Shown here: piece by piece, positions 55,401 to 64,000 of the stretch | Position numbering within the stretch: the first letter of the stretch is position 1 | Layout of the letters: every line of letters begins with the position of its first letter | Assembly (NCBI RefSeq): GCF_949628215.1 | Contig: NC_134297.1 | Coordinates: 2,170,001-2,234,000 of the forward strand | Direction: 5' to 3' | From: Phalacrocorax aristotelis | Lineage: Eukaryota; Chordata; Aves; Suliformes; Phalacrocoracidae | DNA length: 64,000 bases | Program-made: the position numbers and the translations under genes | The notes under the pieces: generated by a model | Databases searched by the model: none | What the model was told of the DNA's origin: nothing | Seen by the model: the letters and a program-made list of their open reading frames with translations, nothing else

Positions 55401-58400
55401 AAATGTAAAGCACCCCAGGATAGGCCCCTTGCTGTCATGAGTCCATCCCTATAGCATCATTCCCAGGCTATGAGTGACCTTTTTATACTCCATAGTACTT
55501 GGGAAATGCATTTCAATCCCTGTGCTGCAGTCCCCAAACTGCTTATTTCTGCCTGTTCTTTTAGGGCTGGCAAAGAAATGAATCAATAGAGAGGAAAATG
55601 CATGAAGTAATCCCGTTTTTAATAAACCTACACCTATGCTTATAAAGCCTATGCTGCAAGAAATTCTGGATTGATTCATACAGCTATCTTTAGTTGCTAC
55701 CCAGCATTCTTCTCTTGCTATCTAAGTTTCCAGCTACAGCTGCACAGCTCCTGGAAAGGCCAAGGATCCGCCTACCTCCCCAGTGTGCTTATTCACCACA
55801 TGAAAGCAAGTATTGTACTGAGGCTCCCAGCTTATCCCTTCAGAAATGGCTTTCCCACGGAGCTTGGAAGTGATAATCTGCAACAGATTCAGCTTGATGG
55901 GTTGCTCAATGAAAATTATGTAGTTTTCACTCATTCCTGAAAAGAGGAGGAAGGAGTTATCATCCGAGGATCAAGCAAATGAGACAACAAAACATCTCGG
56001 GGGCAGAAGGCAGTGAACAGCCCTTTCTGCCTTACAGTAGGCTAAATTCACAGAGTTTGAGACAGAAAGTATTCTTACCAAAGCTGTGGTAGTAGGAGGG
56101 TTTCATCTTATCCATTGGAGCAATGGAACACAGCACTTTCGCTCCCTCTAACGTGTCACTACAGTTTGACTTTTGTGGAGGGACCTGAATGATATTATAC
56201 CTAGACCCTGGAAAGGAGAAAGGGTGTTCAACACCACGAAGATGTGAGACTGTCCACATTCATGAAACCAAAGTCAGGCTCTGTTCCTTTCTGTTTCCCT
56301 AGAGTAGTAGGAACTATGGTCATAGCTAAATGGAGCAGAAAACAAAAAGCCAGTTATCAAGTCAATAAAACAATCAACAGAGGATTGCCTAGCAAAAAAA
56401 AAGAAGCTTGAAAGGAAGTAGGAGGATCTTCTCGGTCTGGTAGACTGCCATTTAATTTTACTATCTGCAATGCATTCCTTATGTTAACTTAGAGTATCCT
56501 ACAATAACAGGATCAGGAAGAAAACCAAATTCATAGCTTGTATATCAAAGGAAGTGAAAACTTTGAGCCTTAGTGGTGACTGATGCTCATTTAATAAAAC
56601 TGAAAATCAGAAAAGAATGTCACATTTGAATAAAAATCTGCAGTTTGGTCTCTCCAGCTGAAAACAGCATGTGCTGCAAAGCTAGATATTGTTAAAGCCA
56701 AAAGGAAATGAAAACAGCAAGAACAAAAAATTATCAAAACTGGATGACTGTTCAGTGAACTGGAACCAGCCTGAGGTATCATAATAAAGAGCAGAGGCTG
56801 TTTTCACAGGCATCAGGAACCTGAAAAAGAAGGCTTTCATGTAACTAACAGTGAAGGCAAGCTCTGAGCAGCCATGTTAATGTAACTACATCCCAACTAG
56901 ATGCAATGCTTATAGTTTTCGGAAGAATATCCCATAAAATTCAGCTTTGCTGTAAGGTAGCCAGGTCACTGTAATAAATTCCACCATCTCTCCTATATAA
57001 AAGCTTACGGTCCTTATCAAACGCAAATTATTCTAAGTGGAAAATGTGTGGCTAATTGTCAAAATTCTTCAGATGAGACTTCAACACTGGATGGCACTTG
57101 AAAAATTATTCTCCTGTTTTCCATCAAAGCTTGGGAGAGGAAGAGTGGAATCTGTAGGATATTCACAGGCCAAAGACAGAAACACTTGAAACTAATTGCT
57201 GAGAGAAGCCATTTTTATGGGACAGACTGACACCCTGAAATAAGAACTAATCTAGTTTGCCATCATTTTGACACAAAGAGAAACAGCAATTGCAAGATCT
57301 CTTTAGACACTGAAGTTTCTTCAACAATTGCTCCTTGAAGCAGCAGCAAGAAGCAGCCTGTACACCCTGGCCACAAGCTAGGCCTGTTCATGGCCAGTCT
57401 TACCGTGTTTCCCATAGGAATTGCCCATGTTGTATGCTGTCCCATCAGACTCATAATGAGGATGAGCAGTGGCCCCATTCACTGCAACAAATTTGCTCCA
57501 GTCTACCTGCAAATGCCAAAGATTTTCAGTCAGTATAGAAGTTTCCCATTGCTTTGTAGCAAGGCACAGCCTTTCTAAATGCTGGTTTTGTGAAAGTCTG
57601 AGGAAGAATAACTTCATGATTTTGGCCCTACAGTGGGATCTGGGCTTAAGCCTTCATTTTGCTGGCAATCTTCCCGAAATCCTTGAAAATTAACAATGTT
57701 TCTCTCTGTGTTAGTCCTACCAGTAAAATGGGACTAATAACACTAGCCATTTCTCTGGCTGAGACTATGGCTGATCACGGAGACATGAACATTACTAACG
57801 GCAGGAAGTGCTGACACAGTGGGAGTATTGCCCATATAAGCATTTTAGCTAGGATCCCGTGTAATAAACACAGACAGACATGCATGAATAAACAGTAACT
57901 GCTCCAAAAAAATCTCCAAGTTTTTTGAAAGTACCCATAGCTAATTAACAGTCAGTATTTATTTTTCTCACAGAGAAAACAGTTTGACTTCACTGCCTAC
58001 AGCTAGAATGAACAGTTAGGGCAAAGGTGCAATTGTGAGTACTGCTAACATGTATTCCTAGTTCCTGGGTTAGGGTGTAGTTTGGGATCAGGTAGTGGAT
58101 AGGATGTGTTGGGAAGAAAGTCTGAAGGAAAAAGCTGGAGGAAGAATCAATCCATGCATTGAAGCATGATATGCTTCTTTTCCAAAAGTTTAAAAAATGG
58201 CTTTCAGGTATCCAACCTGAGACCCTTTGGAGGGCTCCAGTAGAAAAAGAGTACCATGCCACCGGCAGCTTAGAAAACCATGTCCTTTCAAGGCATCTCA
58301 AATCGGAGAGTTTGAATGTGAAATCGTCCCTTCCATTTCTTCACTTAGCCAAAAAAATACCAGTCTGCATCTAAAAAGCAGGTTAAGGGGATTTTTTTTA

Positions 58401-61400
58401 AATGCAAGATGGCTCAACAGAGCTGAACATTCAAACTAAAAATACACATACATCTTTTCATCACTGCATTATGGTTTACAAAACAGATAAAATAGCAAAT
58501 CGTCAAACTCTCCATTTCAATATGCAAGCAGCACGCTATACTTCATAAATAGAGTTTCTTCATGACTCACGACTGATCCTGTAGAGCTGAAGGGACTCCT
58601 GGAACGGCTCCCTTGAGAACTGAGGGTGTGCTGAGCCTGGTACTTTGTGGTATTAAATAGTCTGTGGCAATATACAGGCACAGTAGTTAATACTGACTCA
58701 GGACTGGCAGAATCCTTCCTCAGTCCTTCTCACAGTTGTCCAGCCCAGCAAATACCCAATCCCCTCTAAGGGTGCAGGCAGGGGGACATACAGCTTATGC
58801 TGTCATTTCATAAGTCATATTCTTCCCTCAAATACAGCCACACTCCTGTGAGATTATGTACAGGACCTATGGGAAGACTTCTACTCTGACTTTTTGTTCA
58901 TTTGCTAGCATTGGAAAAAATAAAGTGGCACCTGAACTTCGACTTGACTTCACCACCCATTTGCACCAGAGGTTTTAGTCAAGACTTTGAAAGGCCATTT
59001 TGGGGTGTTTAAAGCTGGGGGTGTAAGAAGGAGATAAAGGGAACAGATAAGAACAATGAAGAGACAGGGCAAGAATACAGATCTGAGATCAGTGATGTTA
59101 ACTTCTTCCTGTATGCACTTTTATTCTTCACACACTAGTAGGTACAGACAAGTCCAGACAAGTAGTGAGTGCACTGGAAGAATGCCAGCTGTACCCAAAC
59201 GGAAGTGAGTCTACATCTGTCTCTCCCCTTGCTTGCTACAGTGGGCAGTGGCTAAATCTTCACTCATGGGAGCTGCCTTATTGCTAAACAGAGTTTTCAG
59301 GGACTCGAGCGCACCATGAAGAGATGCTTGTGGCTATGGCCCAGAGCTGCACTGATCATTTCTTTTGGAATCCGGGTTCCACCTTTCTGCTCTTAGAAAC
59401 AGTGAGGAGTGATTCTCCTGTACCATAAGATAACCCCCTTATCCCATCAGCCCACACCTTTTCCTTTGTTTCAAGTGTTTCTGGGTCCACTTTGTACATG
59501 AAGGTGTTCTCATTGCTGACATAATAGTCTCCTTTATACACAACGTAGTTCACGCTGGCATTGTCACTTGTCTCTGAAACGAAATCCCAGAGTTGTATAT
59601 AGCTCTGTTTAAGCTCACATCACATTATAGCAACTTAGACATGTTTAAACAAATAAACCCATTTGCAATGACACTAATCCCTCTGTGACTGAGTAGAAAT
59701 ATCTCACTAATCTATAAAGGTACTCAGGGAACTCTGCACAGGTGTGCTCAGGATAAAAGGACAAGGAAAAACACTGCAGTGAAGCCAAGATAATCTTCAT
59801 ACTTCCATATGCCCTTTGTTCCTGACCTCTTATTTAATCGTACCCTTCTCCCTTTCTCCCCTAGGCAAAGTCCTCTCCTCTGACAGCCATATGAAGCGCG
59901 CTATGTTTGATTTGCAGCCTTGGAAAAAAAAAAGAGGCAAGACTTGAAGCCACAACTTGGGCTGAGGGGAGGGCAGGGATGCTATTTGTGTGACAGGGCT
60001 TGGACAGGGAAGGCTGCTTCTTCCCTGTTCTCTTTCTCTGTAAAGCTGAGTCAGGGAGATGCCTTTTGAGAGCTACACGTGCACAGCAGCCAGAGCTGTT
60101 CTTGCTGCTCCTAGAGGAGCTGAGACTCACTAGCCAGGTGGCTGAGAAGAGCTGAGGAAAAAGCTATTCCCTCAACGGAACATTGTGTGCATGGTGAACA
60201 CAGAGCCTGAAGTTGGTACAGGAAAAGCCTGGAGAACAGGCCTTCTTGTAGTGAGGAATAGCCTACATGTGTGGAAGAAGTCAAATAGGCAAGGGTGTGC
60301 AGGAACAACCTGCTGGAGCTTGGAAAAGATCAGCGGTGTAAATGGTTCTGAAATGTATTGAGAGAGCTGGGGTGGGTGGGGAGTTGGGGAGCAGGCTAAT
60401 GAGTGAAGGTATAAGCACCTTTGAACAGAACAGAAGATGGCAGGACAGGACCCATCTCCTCAGGGAAGATAAGCAGAAGATGGTCACACACATGAGCAAC
60501 AAGTTGCGAACTCTAGGTCTCTTCTGGTTTTAGTGGAAAGTACTTTGCTTGCCTATTTCTTTCCTGACATACAAAGAATCCTATAGGTAATGGTACTTCC
60601 ATTCCTGTGCAATACCGTCTCTCACCCTACTCATATCATCTCCTGCACCTTAGTACAGGAAGGGAAGGATTAGCCCACTTACCCTACAAGCTTAGCAAGG
60701 CAAGGTGTTTAAAGGGCAAAGCTGTGTCTCAGGTAGAATGGCAGACTGTAATGCTCATTATCAGGACTGCACAGGGTGTTCTTCAGGGAAAGATTTCTGC
60801 TGGAAATCTATAACAAACTCTGGAATCTAGTGAGCTGAAGTGGCACCGAAACATTAAGCTGAATGTGCCTCTCCCAACTAAGTCTGACACCAACTTGCAT
60901 TTTTGTTGTGGTTTTTGTTCCAAGGGGTCATCTTCTAAGAAAAACATGGGCTCCAAATAGGCCTGCCAGACTTCCTTACATCTCCCTTTAAACCTAACTA
61001 CAAGTTCCCCAAGAAAATCTCAGAACATTTGTTATTTCTTAGAAACCCTCTTACGTGGCATCTCAAAGCGTGACATGAAGCGCCCGAAGACACTCTTGCA
61101 TGGGTCTGGCATTGCCAACGTCCCAAATTCTGAGACCACGATGCGGTTGTGCTGGCTGTTGGTCAGGTAGGAGCTGCTCTGCAGAAACTTGCTACGGTAT
61201 GTCACTGTGCCATTCTCCAAATGGAACTGATGCAACAGGGCCATTCCATCAAACCAATGGTTAAATCTTCAAGAAGAGATAAATAAGAGAACAAGAGTTG
61301 GGCACTATATGATGTTCTCCTATACTGTTTCCTCTTGCCTTTAGGTTTATTATTGTTTGTATAAAGGTAATGCCCAGATCCCATGAATACTTAAACACAC

Positions 61401-62554
61401 ATAGCTTCTGAGGAGTCTGGGAAAACATTTGAATTGAGTGAAACAAATCAGGTGCAATTGCAGCTGTGGGATCTGAAGTCAAACGCCGACTTTCAGTGAG
61501 ATTTGGGTTCCCTGTCTTACTTTTGAAAGTGGACCTCAGGGACTTCTGAAAATGCTATATATAAGCTTTTGGGGGAAATAATCTATACTGGTAAACCAAT
61601 CAGTCTGCAGACCTGCATAGGGAATAGAAATTGTGCTTTACTATGCAACAAGAATAGGAATTATTACTGAAAGCCCAACTGCACAATAAGGACCCTTTAG
61701 CTCTCAGCTGTTTGCACAATGATATTCTTTCTGAAATGAGAAATCTCTGAGAAATTTTGAGAAAACATTATGGTCTACCTCTGGAAATATAAGATGATCC
61801 CCTTTGGCCAATTGCTGCCATCAGCTTTGTTAGAGGAAGAGCTAGGTTTGTCGCTAGCTAGAATGGCAGATTCCAAGCCAAAGGCAGTAGTTGTCTTCTT
61901 GAAATATTTTAATATGTTATTTTTAAAATGAGAGGGATTGGCTTCTAAAGCAACTCACATAATTTAGTGCAATCAACTTTATAAATTCTGCCCCAGATTT
62001 CAAGTGCTCATGGGATGGACTTTTGTTAATAACAAAGGGCTAGGGCCATGGATGTTTTAATACCCGGCTCTGTTCCCTCATTATATATTGAGAGAAGGTC
62101 ACAGTCTCTCCATGACTCAGCTTCTCCAACCTTAAAAAGTTAACAATGCTCCTATTTTCAGAGAGCCCACTGGGAGTTTCCAGATGAGGTAGCAACTGTT
62201 CTTAAAAGAATGAAAACATATGCATTTCTTCCTTGCCTTACTTAAAAAGAAACTACAAGGAGCTCCAAACAGTGGTGAGATATCTGGGTTTAGGTTTAGG
62301 CAGAGCTCAGGCCAGAATCATTTAACAAACTCAGCAAACCTGGACTTACTTGTCCTCGCCAAACTCAAACTTCCCAGGACCGTTCCTCAGAAGACTGCCA
62401 TTAATCCACTTAGGAATAAGTCCTTTGATCTTCGCTGGGATGGGCTGAGGGGTCTCCTCTACTGTCTGCATTAAGAGCGAGATGCATTGCAAACCCTTGG
62501 GGCTCTGGCATGTGATTTGCTCTTCTGATGGGCTGGGTAGGGAATTTTTTAAAC
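49378..62554 (-). CDS. BCO2: Beta-carotene 9',10'-dioxygenase (BCO2), 11 coding exons, 5' end missing
   Basis: The mitochondrial enzyme cleaves carotenoids, including xanthophylls, at the 9',10' double bond. The eleven exons listed separately join into 546 residues; all introns are GT-AG and phases fit. Numbering from the first visible residue, the iron ligands are H193 (ATAHPH), H253 (YYHSFG), H324 ([10 protein letters not shown]) and H540 (PYGFHG). Their spacing (60, 131 and 347 from the first) equals that of human H226, H286, H357 and H573, so about 33 N-terminal residues are missing. Other family marks are [39 protein letters not shown]-like DLCCQD and [17 protein letters not shown]. No stop or frameshift is seen. 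Introns are unique DNA except for a solo LTR in the largest complete one and small SINE scraps. Same orientation as PTS, as in human. Confidence 0.97.
49866..49976 (-). CDS. BCO2: BCO2 exon 11
   Basis: Acceptor CTTGCTAG, donor GTAACT. It encodes [37 protein letters not shown]. Confidence 0.95.
50999..51181 (-). CDS. BCO2: BCO2 exon 10
   Basis: Acceptor GCATACTTTTAG, donor GTGAGG. It encodes [61 protein letters not shown]. The [14 protein letters not shown] block is a family signature. Confidence 0.96.
51882..52019 (-). CDS. BCO2: BCO2 exon 9
   Basis: Acceptor GTCTCCGTAATAG, donor GTATGTA. It encodes [46 protein letters not shown]. Confidence 0.95.
54368..54938. mobile_element. Solo LTR, avian ERVL type, inside a BCO2 intron
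   Basis: The 571-bp element begins TATCCTGGTTTC and ends CTAAACCATGACA, matching the ends of a very common avian endogenous-retrovirus LTR (class III, ERVL-like) as I know it. It also has the family's inner stretches, such as the CTCCCCCATCCCACTGGAGT block and the GTGTGGTGCTTGGTTGCTGA block. It is flanked by a 5-bp target duplication GTCCC at 54363-54367 and 54939-54943. No internal retroviral region remains, so it is a solo LTR. It lies in the intron between BCO2 exons 8 and 9, 110 bases from the exon 8 donor. The clean duplication and recognisable ends suggest a moderate age within bird evolution. Confidence 0.85.
55049..55216 (-). CDS. BCO2: BCO2 exon 8 (iron ligand H324)
   Basis: Acceptor GGTCACTATAG, donor GTAAGG. 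It encodes [40 protein letters not shown] and [14 protein letters not shown] solo LTR ends 110 bases into the intron after it. Confidence 0.97.
55776..55936 (-). CDS. BCO2: BCO2 exon 7
   Basis: Acceptor CCTCTTTTCAG, donor GTAGGC. It encodes [54 protein letters not shown] and ends in phase 0. Confidence 0.97.
56079..56207 (-). CDS. BCO2: BCO2 exon 6 (iron ligand H253)
   Basis: Acceptor CTCCTTTCCAG, donor GTAAGAA. It encodes [43 protein letters not shown] plus one base. Confidence 0.97.
57404..57506 (-). CDS. BCO2: BCO2 exon 5 (iron ligand H193)
   Basis: Acceptor GGCATTTGCAG, donor GTAAGAC. It encodes [34 protein letters not shown] plus one base. The first His of AHPH is the first iron ligand. 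Confidence 0.97.
57700..57750 (+). repeat. Possible MIR scrap in a BCO2 intron
   Basis: CAGTAAAATGGGACTAATAA resembles the MIR CORE 'GTAAAATGGGGATAATAAT'. It is too short to be sure. Confidence 0.3.
59458..59573 (-). CDS. BCO2: BCO2 exon 4
   Basis: Acceptor ATTTCGTTTCAG, donor GTGTGG. It encodes [39 protein letters not shown] and ends in phase 0. Confidence 0.95.
61055..61266 (-). CDS. BCO2: BCO2 exon 3
   Basis: Acceptor CTTCTTGAAG, donor GTAAGA. It encodes [47 protein letters not shown] and FMSRFEMP, the first blades of the propeller. Confidence 0.96.
62062..62160 (+). repeat. Possible MIR-like relic in a BCO2 intron
   Basis: CCCGGCTCTGTTCCCTC, then GGTCACAGTCTCTCCATGAC, TCAGCTTCTCCAACC and GTTAACAATGCTCC follow the order of MIR segments loosely. 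Degenerate. Confidence 0.35.
62350..62554 (-). CDS. BCO2: BCO2 exon (second by inference)
   Basis: Acceptor TTTCTTGGCAG, donor GTAAGT. It begins with the last two bases of a split codon, then [44 protein letters not shown]; the last Lys is split. An upstream exon with the start codon must exist. Confidence 0.93.
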
Positions 62555-64000
62555 CTGCCAAGAAAGCCGTGAGAACAAAAAGCAGGTAACTAAGATTTTC
62601 ACTTGAATAAACAGACAATTGCTAGAGTTTGAGTTTTGATGTCTAGGAGAATAGCACTCAGCATTCTACAAGCAGCCAAGCTGTAATGGATATTCATACT
62701 AAAACTGTGTTCCCATAACATCCCACACATCCACAGGGACCTGAAAATCCAGTGGATTTAACTCTACTGTAGTTAATCCATTAGAGACACCAGTTCTGCA
62801 GTCCAAAGGAGGTAATAAAATATATGATGATAGGAAAGAAAAGAACTTTTAATTACAGAAGCTTATAGTTGGAATTTATTTCAATAAGTAACTAAGAGCA
62901 AGCGACATATGGATATTTATCATAAGAGTCTGTGAGGTTGCAAAAATAAATCTGTTCCAAGTTAGGATGATACACAGAGTAATGTTGAGGAGAAGCCCTA
63001 AAAATAATCTCCCAGTGGTTTCTGACAAGCAGTCTGCTGAAGTAAGTAATGGAAAGAAGCTAGTCTGACTGTTGCAGACCAAAGCTACAAGCAGAAAGAT
63101 GTAATTAGGTACCTTGCAAAGCAGTGCATGGTGCCTCTATACAATAATGTTTCCGAAAGCAAGGCAGAGCAGGGCACACCTCAGATAGAAGAACTGCGTT
63201 CTAAAACACCCTCGAACTCCACCTTTGGTATCACAATCATGGGTGAGTTAAAGAGACAGAAGAGAGTGTACATACTGTGACATTTTCCCATGATTTGTAA
63301 TCTAATCAGTCATCACCCGAGGTGTTTCCAAACATAAAGCAGAGCACAGAACAACAACACAGAACACATCAAAAAGAGACCGTGGTACTCAAGCAGTATA
63401 TGCTGCTGACTTTTTTACTTCTGCTGCATTTGAAGTCTTTCTAAGGTCCTTCTACTGTTCAGTCACTAGTGTGTGGCCTTTAATCTTTATAGCCATATTC
63501 ATTATTGATTCTTCTGTAGACCCAGATTTTCTTCCTTTTTGTTTGCAAAGTAGAAAAGTTTTTCATAAAGCCCTTGACTGCAAAAGCTTTTGCAGTAAAG
63601 CATACATGGGAAAGAAAAATCAATACAGCATAGAGCTAGCTGAAGACAGAGGACAGGGACAAGCACTGTCCATGCTTTGAGGTTTGGAGCATTGCAATTA
63701 AAGATACAGTTCATTTCAACTCCATGCTATCAGATCAGATGCCAGGATGGCTGTGTATGGCCTCTAGCATGCACTATGGCATCACAACCCTCGCTGTGCT
63801 TACGCTCACTGCTGCTTAAGGATGAATTCACCAGCACACAGCGACATACAATTTAACAAGCAATATCCAGGTCAAACGTGGTCAGTGCTGCCTCAGACAC
63901 TTCTGGCTAGGACTTAATCTGAGCTGGGTTTAAACAAGGGTTTTTGAAACAGTGTTGAAAAATCGTGCTATAAGGTTGCTCACAGTACGAAGCAGCATTT
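62555..64000. other. 5' part of the BCO2 gene: intron, first exon not found
   Basis: The start-codon exon of BCO2 must lie upstream of 62554 on the minus strand. I find no minus-strand segment in this 1.4 kb that combines an ATG, a mitochondrial-type leader and a phase-1 donor, and no CpG island or TATA promoter. It is best read as intron 1, with exon 1 beyond the window. Confidence 0.5.

Noticed and set aside
62555-62618. In-frame hydrophobic extension upstream of the BCO2 exon at 62350-62554
   Set aside because: It runs through the polypyrimidine tract and acceptor of intron 1, which reads as Leu/Phe-rich by nature. It would give a secretory-like leader, not expected for BCO2.
63502-63714. 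Minus-strand open frame as a possible BCO2 first exon
   Set aside because: It is rich in Cys, lacks the Arg/Ser-rich character of a mitochondrial leader, and has no suitable phase-1 donor that I could place.

Overview
This is a gene-poor to moderately gene-dense stretch of vertebrate, almost certainly avian, nuclear DNA. The evidence is three 5'-truncated CR1 LINEs with the typical bird CR1 3' end, two avian-type solo LTRs, a few old amniote SINE relics, compact introns with GT-AG sites, and three host genes in an order known from amniotes (BCO2, PTS, PLET1; human 11q23, chicken chromosome 24). The species cannot be fixed from the sequence alone.

Layout. From 1 to about 24.3 kb I see no protein gene: only small SINE relics, a tandem palindrome at 14.1 kb and an antisense solo LTR at 18990-19613. 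PLET1 (+ strand, 24464-27738, four coding exons) has a clear octamer plus TATA promoter and encodes a small, heavily glycosylated, GPI-anchored type of protein. From 28 to 41 kb lies intergenic DNA with two CR1 copies (30930-32814, + ; 38206-39262, -). PTS (- strand, 44887-41310, six coding exons, 148 aa) is the tetrahydrobiopterin enzyme 6-pyruvoyl-tetrahydropterin synthase; it starts in a CpG island, and a third CR1 (45208-45978) sits just upstream of it. BCO2 (- strand, 62554-49378, eleven coding exons seen, first exon missing) is the carotenoid 9',10'-cleaving dioxygenase, with all four iron-binding histidines at human spacing. Its largest complete intron holds a solo LTR with 5-bp target duplications (54368-54938).

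Function. The three genes do not form a pathway. PTS makes the cofactor precursor of BH4, BCO2 breaks down carotenoids in mitochondria and is a known locus for carotenoid colour in birds, and PLET1 is a cell-surface protein of epithelial progenitors. All exon joins given here were checked by hand for splice sites, frame and phase. I found no evidence of a wholly new biological system; the best leads are regulatory (the LTR in BCO2, the CR1 at the PTS promoter, the octamer-TATA promoter of PLET1) and a possible alternative exon that would turn PLET1 from anchored to secreted.
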